Below, piece after piece: positions 18,353-28,532 of a stretch of DNA of 64,000 nucleotides (position 1 is the stretch's first letter; every line of letters starts with the position of its first letter). Under the pieces are notes generated by a model. That model did not search any database, was not told the DNA's origin, and saw only the letters and a program-made list of their open reading frames with translations. The stretch is from contig NZ_MCZZ01000111.1 in the NCBI RefSeq assembly GCF_002875705.1, forward strand, positions 1-64,000, read 5' to 3'. The translations under genes and the position numbers were made by a program. Source of the DNA: Vibrio sp. 10N.261.45.E2. GTDB taxonomy: Bacteria > Pseudomonadota > Gammaproteobacteria > Enterobacterales > Vibrionaceae.

Positions 18353-19316
18353 TAACAACCAAGATTTCGATATCGATGCATTCTTTTCATCTGATAGCAA
18401 AAAAACAGGCCTACCGGAAAACCAACACTGTGGCTTCATCGCTATTGTCGGTCGCCCAAACGTAGGTAAGTCGACGCTTCTGAACCATATACTGGGTCAG
18501 AAGATTTCTATTACATCACGTAAACCACAGACGACACGTCACCGTATTATGGGCGTTGAAACTGAGGGTGATTACCAAGCGATCTTTGTTGATACTCCTG
18601 GACTTCATATTGAAGAAAAGCGTGCAATTAACCGCTTGATGAACCGTGCGGCGAACAGCTCACTGAGTGATGTGAATCTAGTATTCTTCCTTGTTGATGG
18701 TACTCACTGGACTGACGACGATGAGATGGTTCTGAACAAACTGAAGAAGACTGACTTCCCAGTTGTACTTTGCATCAACAAAGTAGATAACGTTCAAGAC
18801 CGTACTAACGTGATGCAGCACATGATGGAAGTCTCTAAGAAGATGGACTTCATTGACGTTGTGCCAATCTCAGCGAAGCAAGGTAAAAACATTGATGTAC
18901 TGCGTAAGCACGTACGTGAACATTTACCTAAAGCGACACACCACTTCCCGGAAGAATACGTGACAGATCGCTCGCAACGTTTTATGGCCTCTGAAATTAT
19001 CCGTGAAAAGCTGATGCGCTTTACGGGTGATGAGCTACCTTACTCGGTAACGGTTGAAATTGAACGTTTCGATTACAACCCAGATAATGATGGCTTCCAC
19101 ATCAATGCACTGATTCTTGTTGAGCGTACAGGTCAGAAGAAAATGGTGATTGGTAAAGCGGGCGAGAAGATCAAAACAATTGGTCGTGAAGCGCGTATAG
19201 ATATGGAAGAGCTGTTCGGCCGTAAGGTTTACCTAGAGACTTGGGTCAAGGTTAAATCTGGTTGGGCTGATGATGAGCGTGCACTTCGCTCGTTAGGCTA
19301 CATCGACGATCTATAA
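18345..19316 (+). CDS. era: GTPase Era
   Basis: Era binds the 3' end of 16S rRNA and helps assemble the 30S subunit. The 323-aa protein has the G1 motif GRPNVGKST near residue 37, G3 DTPGL, G4 NKVD and a C-terminal KH domain ([19 protein letters not shown]). Compared with E. coli Era (301 aa) it has about 20 extra N-terminal residues, which are acidic; the overlapping ATG at 18345 makes this the natural coupled start, although a later start is possible. Confidence 0.97.
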   Translation: MSDNNQDFDIDAFFSSDSKKTGLPENQHCGFIAIVGRPNVGKSTLLNHILGQKISITSRKPQTTRHRIMGVETEGDYQAIFVDTPGLHIEEKRAINRLMNRAANSSLSDVNLVFFLVDGTHWTDDDEMVLNKLKKTDFPVVLCINKVDNVQDRTNVMQHMMEVSKKMDFIDVVPISAKQGKNIDVLRKHVREHLPKATHHFPEEYVTDRSQRFMASEIIREKLMRFTGDELPYSVTVEIERFDYNPDNDGFHINALILVERTGQKKMVIGKAGEKIKTIGREARIDMEELFGRKVYLETWVKVKSGWADDERALRSLGYIDDL

Positions 19317-19368
19317 TATATTGAACGTCACTTTCTGAGATTAAGAAAGTTGAACTGAAGATAAATCC

Positions 19369-19396
19369 AAGAGAGAGTGCGAACTCTCTCTTTTTG
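19369..19396 (+). terminator. Terminator between era and recO
   Basis: A perfect AGAGAGAGT/ACTCTCTCT stem with a GCGA tetraloop is followed by TTTTTG. It lies 23 bases before the recO start, so it may be bypassed by read-through or leave recO-pdxJ with reduced expression. Confidence 0.82.
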
Positions 19397-19418
19397 TATC
19401 TGTAATAAGGGTAAGTGA

Positions 19419-20147
19419 TTGAGCGAAGGGTTACAGCGATGCTTTGTGTTGCACCGTCGACCATACAGTGAGTCGAGCCTGATCTTGGATGTCTTCAGTG
19501 AAGAGTTCGGTCGGGTGACGTTGATGTCTAAAGGCGCTCGCAGCAAGCGTTCCAATTTGAAAGGTGCATTACAACCTTTTACGCCGCTACTGCTTAAGTG
19601 GTCTGGTAATGGTTCGATGAAAACCTTACGCCAAGCTGAACCTATTAGCTTGGGGCTTCCTCTCGCCGGTATCAATCTGTATTCAGCCATGTATGTGAAC
19701 GAGCTAATAGGCCGTGTATTGATGGCGGAAGTACCGATGCCTGCACTTTTTCACGACTATCTTCATGCTTTAACAGAGCTGGCGCATAATGAAAATCCTG
19801 AGCCAGCACTTCGTCGTTTTGAGTTGGCTCTATTATCCGCTATGGGTTATGGCGTTGACTTTTTACACTGCGCGGGAACTGGCGAAGCGATCGATCCGAG
19901 CATGACTTATCGCTATCGAGAGCAGAAAGGTTTCATCGCATCGGTACGTCGAGACAACCTAACTTTTATGGGCGATGAACTTATCGCAATCAGTGAACGT
20001 AGGTTTATCACTAAAGAGCAGTTAAAAGCGGCAAAACGCTTTACACGCATAGCCTTAAAGCCGTATCTTGGCGGCAAACCATTAAAAAGTAGAGAGCTAT
20101 TTATGCCAACAATAGCCCTCTCTAGAGCACGGAGTATTGGAAAATGA
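19419..20147 (+). CDS. recO: DNA repair protein RecO
   Basis: RecO works with RecF and RecR to load RecA on single-stranded-DNA-binding-protein-coated gaps. The 242-aa protein has the N-terminal OB fold ([25 protein letters not shown] region, residues about 7-31) and a helical C-terminal domain. The start is TTG, preceded by AAGGGTAAGTGA; no ATG is available that would keep the conserved N-terminal strand. It overlaps pdxJ by 4 bases. Confidence 0.95.
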   Translation: MSEGLQRCFVLHRRPYSESSLILDVFSEEFGRVTLMSKGARSKRSNLKGALQPFTPLLLKWSGNGSMKTLRQAEPISLGLPLAGINLYSAMYVNELIGRVLMAEVPMPALFHDYLHALTELAHNENPEPALRRFELALLSAMGYGVDFLHCAGTGEAIDPSMTYRYREQKGFIASVRRDNLTFMGDELIAISERRFITKEQLKAAKRFTRIALKPYLGGKPLKSRELFMPTIALSRARSIGK

Positions 20148-20881
20148 GCTCAATCCTTTTAGGCGTTAATATCGACCATATTGCAACACTGCGTAATGCA
20201 CGTGGTACTAAATACCCAGATCCAGTACACGCTGCTGAAATTGCTGAGCGTGCCGGTGCTGATGGCATCACTATTCACCTACGTGAAGACCGTCGTCATA
20301 TCGTTGACCGCGATGTGCGTATTCTGGCTGAAACTATCCAAACTCGTATGAATTTAGAGATGGCAGTAACGGACGAGATGGTTCAAATTGCCCTAGATAC
20401 TAAGCCTGAGTTTGTTTGTCTGGTTCCAGAGAAGCGTGAAGAGCTAACCACTGAAGGTGGTTTGGACGTGGTTGGTCAACTTGAAAAGATCAAAGCAGCG
20501 ACGCAAAAACTGTCTGCTGCTGGCATTAAGGTATCTCTGTTTATCGATGCTGACCGTGAGCAAATCGACGCAGCAAAAGCGTGTGGCGCACCGTTCATTG
20601 AACTGCACACTGGTCACTATGCTGATGCTAAAACAGAAGAAGACCAACAAGACGAGCTGAAAAAGATTGCTGCAGGCGCAAGCTACGCAGATGATCTTGG
20701 CATCACAGTCAATGCTGGTCATGGTTTGACTTACCACAACGTAGCACCGATCGCGGCACTTCCAGAGATCTACGAGCTGAACATTGGTCACTCGATCATG
20801 GGACGTGCAGTGTTTGATGGTTTGAACAAAGCCGTGGCTGACATGAAAGCCGTGATGGAAACAGCACGCAACAACGCTTAA
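20144..20881 (+). CDS. pdxJ: Pyridoxine 5'-phosphate synthase
   Basis: PdxJ condenses 1-deoxy-D-xylulose 5-phosphate with 3-amino-2-oxopropyl phosphate to form pyridoxine 5'-phosphate. The 245-aa TIM barrel has the N-terminal [16 protein letters not shown] motif, [11 protein letters not shown] near residue 94 and the C-terminal [10 protein letters not shown] phosphate-binding segment. The ATG overlaps the recO stop codon by 4 bases, indicating translational coupling, and acpS follows 78 bases later. Confidence 0.97.
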   Translation: MSSILLGVNIDHIATLRNARGTKYPDPVHAAEIAERAGADGITIHLREDRRHIVDRDVRILAETIQTRMNLEMAVTDEMVQIALDTKPEFVCLVPEKREELTTEGGLDVVGQLEKIKAATQKLSAAGIKVSLFIDADREQIDAAKACGAPFIELHTGHYADAKTEEDQQDELKKIAAGASYADDLGITVNAGHGLTYHNVAPIAALPEIYELNIGHSIMGRAVFDGLNKAVADMKAVMETARNNA

Positions 20882-20959
20882 TTTTCTAAACAGTAAGCGT
20901 TAAGTCGTAAGCGACTAATCAGTATAATTAATAGATAGAAGTTTGGTAGTAGGGTAGAC

Positions 20960-21340
20960 ATGGCTGTTGTTGGATTAGGTACAGACATCGCAGAAATTGA
21001 ACGTGTGGAAAAGGCATTGTCACGAAGTGGTGACGCTTTTGCTCAGCGTATTTTGACTGATTCTGAATTTGAAGTATTCCAGCAACTGAAGCAAAAAGGG
21101 CGTTACCTTGCTAAACGTTTTGCGGCAAAAGAAGCGGCATCTAAGGCGTTAGGCACAGGTATCGCGCTGGGTGTCACCTTCCACGACTTTGAGATTTCAA
21201 ACGACGAGCATGGCAAGCCTGTTCTGAGCCTGCATAACAAAGCGCGTGAAATCGCAGAGGCAAATGGCACAACATCGATTCATCTGACCATCTCGGATGA
21301 GCGTCACTACGCAGTGGCAACGGTGTTACTCGAATCCTAA
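20960..21340 (+). CDS. acpS: Holo-[acyl-carrier-protein] synthase
   Basis: AcpS transfers 4'-phosphopantetheine from coenzyme A to acyl carrier protein, enabling fatty acid synthesis. The 126-aa protein, the same length as E. coli AcpS, shows the two signature motifs: [13 protein letters not shown] near the N-terminus (metal-binding aspartate) and [20 protein letters not shown] near residue 45 (catalytic glutamate and lysine). It ends the pdxJ-acpS unit; a repeat element and a strong terminator follow. Confidence 0.97.
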   Translation: MAVVGLGTDIAEIERVEKALSRSGDAFAQRILTDSEFEVFQQLKQKGRYLAKRFAAKEAASKALGTGIALGVTFHDFEISNDEHGKPVLSLHNKAREIAEANGTTSIHLTISDERHYAVATVLLES

Positions 21341-21357
21341 ACAGATTATCGCTACTT

Positions 21358-21524
21358 TATACCAATCGTAGTAAATAACTGGTCACCCTAGCTTGTTAAA
21401 ACGCTCGATAACTGCGTTATAATTTTTTATTGTAGAATAACTACTTATCAAAAAATTACGCCTTGTTCTCAAGCTTTTTTCCTGCGCTATTTCTGAACAC
21501 TTACTTACTGTGATTGGTATTATA
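21358..21524. repeat. MITE-like element with terminal inverted repeats
   Basis: This roughly 167-bp non-coding element starts TATACCAATCGTAGTAA and ends with the inverse of AATACCAATCACAGTAA, a 17-base imperfect terminal inverted repeat. Its middle is also palindromic: TAATTTTTTAT (21419-21429) faces ATCAAAAAATTA (21448-21459), and GCTTG/CAAGC arms lie outside. It has no coding capacity. It resembles the palindromic, apparently non-autonomous repeats with ACCAATC ends scattered in Vibrio and relatives, an identification from memory. It lies just after the acpS stop codon. Confidence 0.75.
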
Positions 21525-21548
21525 TCTAGTGCTCTTGGTTCTAGACAG

Positions 21549-21580
21549 AAAAAGCAGAGCTCATGAGCTCTGCTTTTTTA
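21549..21580. terminator. Convergent terminator between acpS and barA
   Basis: A perfect ten-base palindrome GCAGAGCTCA/TGAGCTCTGC has five As before and six Ts after, so it terminates transcription from both sides. Confidence 0.92.
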
Positions 21581-21627
21581 TTGGTGGGTAAACCGTCTAA
21601 CGAGTATTGGTGAGTAACGAGTGCTCG

Positions 21628-24441
21628 TTATGTCTTAGCCGATTTTAAATAATGAATCGCGGTTGCTTGAACTTTATCTAATTCATCCTGAAGCTCGAAA
21701 AGCTCCGGTTCAATGTCTTCAACAGATGTACCTGAACGCAGCTCTTTCTCTATCGTCGCACAGACTGATTTTAGCCTTGGTACGCCGCTGTACGAGCTGC
21801 TGCCATGCATCTTGTGGATGATGTGTATCAGCTCTTCAACGGGGTAATCACTGTCTTCTATCGCTTTGTCGGCGGCCTCATAAACCTCTGGGATAAAGTC
21901 TACAAGCATTTGCAGCATATCACGTGCGAGGTCTTCTTTATTGGCGGCTTGCTTCAGCGCAGCTTGCCAATCAATGATGATGTTTTTATGCACGCTGGCT
22001 TCAGTTTCTGATACTGGACTGTTATCGACTTCAGCAGAGACAGCTGGGTGGTCTGGATCTATTTTTTCGATGTGCTCAACCTCAGAGGTTGGACTCCAAT
22101 GAATCAGAACCTGTTGTAAAACATGCTCCTCAATAGGCTTAGTCAGGTAGTCATCCATACCCGCTTCAAGCAGTCGGTCACGTTCGCCAATCATTGCGTG
22201 CGCGGTCACAGCAATCACAGGTGTGTTCGCATTGTTCGCCAGTTTTTTGATGTTCTGGCAAGCGGTCACACCGTCCATTTGTGGCATTTGAATATCCATG
22301 AAGATGATATCAAATGGTGTCTCTGTTGCTTTGTCGATTGCCTGCTGACCACTAGTACAACTGATGACGGTTTCTACACGCTCTTTGAGCAGTGCGGTGA
22401 TTAGCTTAAGGTTTGCTGGGTTGTCGTCGACTGCCAATACCGTAAGCGGAAGTTTCTCTTCTGAGTGCGTTTCAATCGCTGGTGCAATCAAGGTTGGTGC
22501 TTGATTCGATACCAGAGTTTGCAGCAGTTTCTTACGAGAAAGAGGCTTAGTGATGCACTGAACATCGACCTCTTTCATTAGTTGCTCACCCAATGCGAGT
22601 TCGGTACTTGGTGTACCAATAATCACGTTTTGAGCAATCTTTTTCGCACCGATCGCCCAACCACTCACGGTATCAAATTGATACTCTTGGTTGGCGGCAA
22701 GGTTCAACAGTACGTAGTCATACGAGGTCGTCTCGTCTGGCATCACCGAGCGATACGTTACCACTAAGCCTTCTTGGGTTAGGATTTGCTGAGTAATCGA
22801 AGCTGCTTGCATGTTTGGCTCGATGAGCAGTAGCTGTTTGTCTTGCAGACACTGCGTCTCAATCAGCTCGGTCATTGGCATATCAGTCGTTGATAGTCGC
22901 AAGGTGAACCAGAAGGTTGAGCCTTGGTGAAGACGACTGGTTAGGCTGATCTCTCCGCCCATTTGGCTGACCAGTTTTTGGGTGATAACCAGACCTAAGC
23001 CTGTACCACCATAACGACGAGAGATACTTGCATCGGCTTGGCTGAAGGCTTGGAACAGCTGAGCTTGCTGGCGCTCAGAAATACCAATGCCGGTATCTCG
23101 AACCATGAATTGCAGCTCGATGTTGTCTTCGCTTTGTGAACGAAGCTCTACGCTGATATCAATGTTGCCGCGCTCGGTAAACTTGATTGAGTTGCCGACT
23201 AGGTTAGTCAAAATCTGTTGAATACGAAGTGGATCGCCTACCACGCCCGGCGGCACTTTTGGATCGATCTTAAGCGTTAGCTCTAGGCCTTTCTCATGAG
23301 CGTTGGTTGCTTGAAGGTTTACCACCTCTTCAAGGCTAGCTTGGAACTCAAATGGAATGTTTTCTAGAGCCAGTTTACCCGCTTCGAGTTTCGAGAAATC
23401 CAGGATATCGTTGATGATGCTAAGCAGGTTGTTTGCCGAGCGTTCAATGGTTTGCAGGTAATCGGTTTGACTGTTCGATAGATGAGTCTTGAGCATTTGA
23501 CGAGTAAAGCCAATCACACCGTTGAGCGGGGTTCTCAGCTCGTGAGACATATTCGCTAAGAATTCAGATTTAACACGAGCCGCTTCTTGGGCTCGTTTCT
23601 TCGCGATGTCTAACTCGACGTTTTGAATCTCTAACTGCTCTAACGTTTCTCGCAAGTCTGATGTGGCTTGGTCAATACTGTGCTGCATCTCGACGTGATA
23701 TTCTGACAACGATACCGCCATCGCATTGATACCGTTTTTCAGTGAATCTAGCTCACCATGCATTTTACCTTCGATACGCACATCTAAGTGACCACGACGA
23801 ATTCGGTCGACCATATTTTTCATGTGTGTGATCGGTTGGGTTACATCGTGCATTAAGCGGAACGCAAACACGCCCGATAAACCAAGCCCGAGAATCAATA
23901 CTAAGAAGGCAGAGAACACTTCTTGATATTGCTGCAATCGAAGTGAAGATAGGTCTAACTCAATAGCAATATAGCCAATCGCTTGGTTGGCTTGAGACTG
24001 ACCGTTGGCTGAGTTGATGTATTGGCCTTCAGCGATAATAGGCGTCCGCAGGATCAGCGTGTTATCGAGCAGATTCGATGAGCTTAAATGAGGAATCGGT
24101 TTATCTTTGGGATAGGTGAGGCTTTCAAAATCGGGATGGAAGTTTGAGGTTACAAACAACTCATGGCGTTCATCAAACACCGCGATACTGCGCACCAGCT
24201 TAGAATTCTTTCGATGTGCATAGCTAATTAGCTGACGAACAGACTCTCGACTTTCGAGCTTCATGCCTGACTCACTCGCAATCGCAAGTGGCTCAATGAT
24301 GCTAGTGCCAGTGTTAACCACTTGGCCTTCAAGGTCTTGATAGCGGTTAAATGAGAAAAATGCACTCAATAGCAACCCAATAATTAGGGTTGGAGCTAGA
24401 GTTAAGGTAATTACACGGGCTCTTAAGCCATATCTGGTCAT
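21628..24441 (-). CDS. barA: Hybrid sensor histidine kinase BarA/VarS
   Basis: BarA (VarS in Vibrio) phosphorylates the response regulator UvrY/VarA, which induces Csr small RNAs that titrate CsrA. The 937-aa protein has two membrane segments (about residues 9-30 and 175-196) around a periplasmic domain, a HAMP linker, a coiled coil, a histidine kinase domain with phospho-acceptor His300 in NMSHELRTP, ATP-binding boxes NLVGNSIKF, DTGIGIS and GTGLGLVI, a receiver domain with Asp716 in FMDIQMP, and a C-terminal HPt domain with His879 in KMHGSS. A pseudo-receiver stretch lies between kinase and receiver. It is divergent from rlmD, as in E. coli. Confidence 0.95.
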   Translation of the reverse strand: MTRYGLRARVITLTLAPTLIIGLLLSAFFSFNRYQDLEGQVVNTGTSIIEPLAIASESGMKLESRESVRQLISYAHRKNSKLVRSIAVFDERHELFVTSNFHPDFESLTYPKDKPIPHLSSSNLLDNTLILRTPIIAEGQYINSANGQSQANQAIGYIAIELDLSSLRLQQYQEVFSAFLVLILGLGLSGVFAFRLMHDVTQPITHMKNMVDRIRRGHLDVRIEGKMHGELDSLKNGINAMAVSLSEYHVEMQHSIDQATSDLRETLEQLEIQNVELDIAKKRAQEAARVKSEFLANMSHELRTPLNGVIGFTRQMLKTHLSNSQTDYLQTIERSANNLLSIINDILDFSKLEAGKLALENIPFEFQASLEEVVNLQATNAHEKGLELTLKIDPKVPPGVVGDPLRIQQILTNLVGNSIKFTERGNIDISVELRSQSEDNIELQFMVRDTGIGISERQQAQLFQAFSQADASISRRYGGTGLGLVITQKLVSQMGGEISLTSRLHQGSTFWFTLRLSTTDMPMTELIETQCLQDKQLLLIEPNMQAASITQQILTQEGLVVTYRSVMPDETTSYDYVLLNLAANQEYQFDTVSGWAIGAKKIAQNVIIGTPSTELALGEQLMKEVDVQCITKPLSRKKLLQTLVSNQAPTLIAPAIETHSEEKLPLTVLAVDDNPANLKLITALLKERVETVISCTSGQQAIDKATETPFDIIFMDIQMPQMDGVTACQNIKKLANNANTPVIAVTAHAMIGERDRLLEAGMDDYLTKPIEEHVLQQVLIHWSPTSEVEHIEKIDPDHPAVSAEVDNSPVSETEASVHKNIIIDWQAALKQAANKEDLARDMLQMLVDFIPEVYEAADKAIEDSDYPVEELIHIIHKMHGSSSYSGVPRLKSVCATIEKELRSGTSVEDIEPELFELQDELDKVQATAIHYLKSAKT

Positions 24442-24606
24442 GTTCTTTAATTACATCGAGGTCTGGATATGGGAAAATAACGCACACAATGGCGGTTAAG
24501 TGAACGGTAAGCTTAATCAAAGCCGTGACGTTCGACAATGATTCCAAGACATAATAGTGAGTCCTGGATACCAATTACTTATTAAAAGATACATTAGGCA
24601 CAAGCA

Positions 24607-25926
24607 ATGGCACGTTTTTTCCAACCAAAAAAGAAAACTCAACTCGAGACCAAGCATCAATCGGTTTTGGTTGAACGAATGGATCACAATGGCGCTGGCA
24701 TCGCTTATCAAAAGAATAAACCGGTTTTCATTGATGGAGTATTGCCCGGTGAGCAAGTGGTTATTCAACTTACTGAGAGCAAAAGTAAGTTTTCGAGAGC
24801 TAAGCTCATCAAGTTATTGAAGCCGAGCGAGCAGCGATTAAAGCCGTTTTGTAAGCACTTTAATCAGTGTGGTGGCTGTCACCTTCAACACCTTGGTTAC
24901 TCATCTCAGGTTGAGCATAAATCGCAATCTCTGACGCACCTGATGAGCCAATACCAAACGACTAATACTGAAGTTGCACAACCAATTGTTGGTGATGAAA
25001 CCGGTTATCGTCGTCGCGCGCGCATTAGCCTATTTGTTGATAAGAAAACACAGAAGCTTCAGTTCGGTTTCCGTAAGAAGCAGAGTAAGCAGATTGAAAA
25101 CATCACCGACTGTGCCGTGCTTGATCCTCGCCTTAATGTATTACTGCCAAAACTGAAAAATTTACTCAACACTTTCAGCAACCTTACGTCTTTAGGACAC
25201 GTTGAATTGGTGTTGGGCGATACTGGTCCGGTTATGGTGTTGCGTCACCTCAAGCCTTTGGTTGAAAAAGATGAGCAAGCGCTGATTGCGTTAGCGAAAG
25301 AAGAAGACGCCACGCTGTACTCGATGCCTGAAACCGATAAATTGGTTCGTTTGGTTGGTGATGCGCCAACCTATAGCGAAACTGGCGTGACTTTACCGTT
25401 CGAGCCAAACCACTTTATCCAAGTAAACCAGAAAGTGAACCAGCAGATGGTGGCTCAAGCGATTGAGTGGCTAGAGCCTCAAGCAAATGAGCGAGTGCTA
25501 GACCTGTTTTGTGGTCTAGGTAATTTCAGTTTGCCTATCGCACAACAGTCAGCGTTTGTGGTCGGTGTGGAAGGCGTTGATGAAATGGTTCAGCAAGCCA
25601 CATCTAATGCGGCGTTAAATCAGTTAAGCAATACGGAATTTTACCAAGCTAACCTTGAAGAAGATTTGTCTTCACAGCCATGGGCAAAAGAGAAATTCGA
25701 TAAAGTATTGCTTGACCCTGCACGTGCGGGAGCGAGTGGGATCGTTGATCAAATTTCAGCGTTAGGAGCGAAGCGTGTGGTTTATGTTTCGTGTAATCCT
25801 GCTACTCTAGCTAGAGATTCTGAGAGCTTAGAAAAACAAGGCTATCAATTAGCCAAGCTGGGTATGTTGGACATGTTCCCACACACCAGTCATCTAGAAT
25901 CGATGGCTCTCTTTATCAAGGCTTAG
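24607..25926 (+). CDS. rlmD: 23S rRNA (uracil-1939-C5)-methyltransferase
   Basis: RlmD (formerly RumA) methylates U1939 of 23S rRNA using S-adenosylmethionine. The 439-aa protein has an N-terminal TRAM domain, the iron-sulfur cysteine cluster in [15 protein letters not shown] (about residues 84-98), the SAM-binding [13 protein letters not shown] motif near residue 298 and the catalytic segment [12 protein letters not shown] near residue 393. Gene order barA/rlmD-relA-mazG-pyrG-eno matches E. coli. Confidence 0.96.
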   Translation: MARFFQPKKKTQLETKHQSVLVERMDHNGAGIAYQKNKPVFIDGVLPGEQVVIQLTESKSKFSRAKLIKLLKPSEQRLKPFCKHFNQCGGCHLQHLGYSSQVEHKSQSLTHLMSQYQTTNTEVAQPIVGDETGYRRRARISLFVDKKTQKLQFGFRKKQSKQIENITDCAVLDPRLNVLLPKLKNLLNTFSNLTSLGHVELVLGDTGPVMVLRHLKPLVEKDEQALIALAKEEDATLYSMPETDKLVRLVGDAPTYSETGVTLPFEPNHFIQVNQKVNQQMVAQAIEWLEPQANERVLDLFCGLGNFSLPIAQQSAFVVGVEGVDEMVQQATSNAALNQLSNTEFYQANLEEDLSSQPWAKEKFDKVLLDPARAGASGIVDQISALGAKRVVYVSCNPATLARDSESLEKQGYQLAKLGMLDMFPHTSHLESMALFIKA

Positions 25927-26061
25927 AGGCCCTTAAATAAGGCTTAAAAATGAATCACAAAGGCGCGGGGAAACCTGCGCTGATATCAATATGGTCGAAC
26001 TAACTTGGAATCAGTTAGTCATATTGAATTGGGTATAAAACATAATAACTAGGAAGGCATG

Positions 26062-28284
26062 ATGGTTGCGGTACGAAGCGCACATTTAAACCCAAGCGAA
26101 CAGTTTGAGCTAGAAAGTTGGATTGCGTCACTAAATCAAGACGCAAAAACCTCGAATAAACTGATCAAAGTTTATCGTCACTGTGAAGAGCTATTAAAAG
26201 ATCACGAGCAAGCGTCGCTCTTGCTTTGGCGTGGCCGCGAGATGATCGAAATCTTGGTTACGTTGTCTATGGACCGTGCCACTTTAATTGCTGCACAACT
26301 TTTCCCCGTCGTCTCAAGCGGCGTTTTTGAGCGCGAAGCGTTTGAAGAAAGCTATGGTAAAGAAACCGTAAAGTTGATTGATGGCGTTGAAGAGATGGCT
26401 GCCTTAGGCCAATTAAACGTGACTCTTGAAGGCAGCGCTGCCTCGGGTCAAGTTGATAACGTTCGTCGCATGCTATTGGCGATGGTGGATGATTTCCGTT
26501 GCGTAGTCATTAAGCTTGCTGAGCGAATCTGTAACCTTATTGAAGTAAAAAAAGCGCCTGATGCTGTGCGCCGTGCGGCAGCAAAAGAGTGTTCTAACAT
26601 CTACGCTCCGCTTGCTAACCGTTTAGGTATTGGTCAGCTTAAGTGGGAAATTGAAGATTACGCATTCCGCTACCAACAGCCAGATACCTACAAGCAAATT
26701 GCGAAACAGCTATCTGAGCGTCGTATCGTTCGCGAACAATACATCACCGATTTCGTTGACGACTTAACGGCGGAAATGAACCGTTCAAGCATTAATGCTG
26801 AAGTCAGCGGTCGACCAAAACACATCTACAGTATCTGGCGTAAGATGCAGAAGAAAAGCTTGGACTTCGATGAGCTTTTTGACGTACGAGCAGTGCGTAT
26901 CATCGCAGACCAGCTTCAAGACTGCTATGCAGCCCTAGGTGTGGTTCACACTAAATACAAACACCTACCAAGTGAATTTGATGACTATGTGGCAAATCCT
27001 AAGCCCAATGGTTACCAGTCGATTCACACCGTGGTTCTCGGCCCTGAAGGCAAGACCATTGAGATTCAAATTCGTACCAAGCAGATGCATGAAGATTCGG
27101 AGCTGGGTGTAGCGGCGCACTGGAAGTACAAAGAAGGTGCTTCAAGCGGACGCAGTGGCTACGACGAGAAAATCACTTGGTTGCGTAAACTTATCGATTG
27201 GCAAGAAGAGATGTCAGACTCTGGCGAGATGCTGGATGAAGTGCGTAGCCAAGTATTCGATGATCGCGTATACGCCTTTACACCGCGCGGTGACGTGGTC
27301 GATTTACCGATGGGTGCAACTCCACTGGACTTCGCATACCACATCCACTCTATGGTTGGACACCGCTGTATTGGTGCCAAAGTAGCAGGGCGTATCGTAC
27401 CATTTACTCACAAGCTATCGATGGGTGATCAGGTTGAAATCATCACTCAGAAAGAACCGAACCCATCACGTGATTGGTTGAACCCAACCACAGGATTCGT
27501 TCACTCTGGTCGTGCTCGTGCAAAAATCAATGCTTGGTTCCGAGCACAAAGCCGTGAGAAGAACCTCGAAGCGGGGCGTGACATCCTTGAGGTTGAATTA
27601 GCGAAAGTAGGTGCAACCCTAAAAGATGCCGACCAATACGCGCTAAGACGCTTTAACGTTAACACACCGGACGAGCTTTATGCGGGTATCGGTAGTGGCG
27701 ACTTGCGTATCAACCAAGTGGTTAATCACATCAATGCGTTGGTGAACAAACCTACGGCGGAAGAGGAAGACAAGAAAGCGCTAGAGAAACTGCTTGAGTC
27801 GGAAAATAAGCCTGCGCAACAAAGTCGACCTAAGAAAGACGCAGTAGTTGTAGAAGGTGTTGATAACCTAATGACGCACCTGGCACGTTGCTGTCAGCCA
27901 ATCCCTGGTGATGTGATTAAAGGTTACATCACTCAAGGGCGCGGTATCTCGGTTCACCGTGCTGACTGTGAACAACTAGGTGAGTTAAGCGTGCATGCGC
28001 CAGAACGTATCATTGATACCGTTTGGGGCAATGGTTTTGTCGGTTCATACATCCTAACGTTGCGTGTTGAGGCTCTAGAGCGTAATGGTTTGTTAAAAGA
28101 TATCACCTCACTGTTCTCGAATGAGAAGATCAGTGTGACCACAATGAAGAGCCGTATCGACTACAAACGTCAGCTATCAGTAATGGATTTCGATTTGGAA
28201 GTGACCAATATTGAGATTCTGAGTCGAGTGACAAGCCGAGTAGAGCAAATCAAAGATGTCATGTCGGTTAAACGCCTAGGCTAA
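26062..28284 (+). CDS. relA: GTP pyrophosphokinase RelA (ppGpp synthetase I)
   Basis: RelA makes (p)ppGpp on ribosomes stalled by uncharged tRNA, starting the stringent response. The 740-aa protein has a degenerate hydrolase domain lacking the HD metal site, the synthetase domain (GRPKHIYSIWRKM; NPKPNGYQSIHT near residue 315), a TGS domain (about residues 410-470), a conserved-cysteine zinc-finger-like segment (HLARCCQPIPGD) and a C-terminal ACT domain. Two ATGs are adjacent; the second (26062) is better spaced from GGAAGG and matches the E. coli MVAVRSAH start. Confidence 0.97.
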   Translation: MVAVRSAHLNPSEQFELESWIASLNQDAKTSNKLIKVYRHCEELLKDHEQASLLLWRGREMIEILVTLSMDRATLIAAQLFPVVSSGVFEREAFEESYGKETVKLIDGVEEMAALGQLNVTLEGSAASGQVDNVRRMLLAMVDDFRCVVIKLAERICNLIEVKKAPDAVRRAAAKECSNIYAPLANRLGIGQLKWEIEDYAFRYQQPDTYKQIAKQLSERRIVREQYITDFVDDLTAEMNRSSINAEVSGRPKHIYSIWRKMQKKSLDFDELFDVRAVRIIADQLQDCYAALGVVHTKYKHLPSEFDDYVANPKPNGYQSIHTVVLGPEGKTIEIQIRTKQMHEDSELGVAAHWKYKEGASSGRSGYDEKITWLRKLIDWQEEMSDSGEMLDEVRSQVFDDRVYAFTPRGDVVDLPMGATPLDFAYHIHSMVGHRCIGAKVAGRIVPFTHKLSMGDQVEIITQKEPNPSRDWLNPTTGFVHSGRARAKINAWFRAQSREKNLEAGRDILEVELAKVGATLKDADQYALRRFNVNTPDELYAGIGSGDLRINQVVNHINALVNKPTAEEEDKKALEKLLESENKPAQQSRPKKDAVVVEGVDNLMTHLARCCQPIPGDVIKGYITQGRGISVHRADCEQLGELSVHAPERIIDTVWGNGFVGSYILTLRVEALERNGLLKDITSLFSNEKISVTTMKSRIDYKRQLSVMDFDLEVTNIEILSRVTSRVEQIKDVMSVKRLG

Positions 28285-28313
28285 CTTTCATGTTGCATTA
28301 GTCACTTTTACTG

Positions 28314-28384
28314 CGTTAACTGCGCTTTCTTGTTCCATCACATAGGCGAGCTATGCTCAGGAATCGCGAAAGCTTGTTGCCTTG
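28314..28384. repeat. Hairpin repeat copy A, downstream of relA
   Basis: This 71-base element begins CGTTAACTGC and ends TTGTTGCCTTG. Inside it, GCTTTC/GAAAGC and TTCC/GGAA arms enclose a central CATAG/CTATG hairpin in the context TCACATAGG..CTATGCTC. The same ordered blocks occur after eno (32527-32598) with different, but again complementary, arms. Confidence 0.75.
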
Positions 28385-28441
28385 TTAAAGTAACAACTGC
28401 TTAGTGAAAGATGCGTAATTTAGATAATTAGACAGTATCAA

Positions 28442-28478
28442 CAAAGGTGAGTGGTTTTGGCTGCTCACCTTTTTTAGT
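28442..28478 (+). terminator. relA terminator
   Basis: A GGTGAG/CTCACC stem with extra A-T pairs and a 12-base loop is followed by a six-base T-run, about 160 bases after the relA stop codon and 55 before mazG. Confidence 0.82.
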
Positions 28479-28532
28479 TTTAGAAGACGTTATAAATTTA
28501 AAAAATCAAAGACAGTGAATAGGAAGAAAGCG

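Noticed and set aside
28285..28532. A mazEF-like toxin-antitoxin pair expected between relA and mazG
   Set aside because: The interval is only 248 bases and holds a hairpin repeat and a terminator, with no MazE or MazF-like frame.
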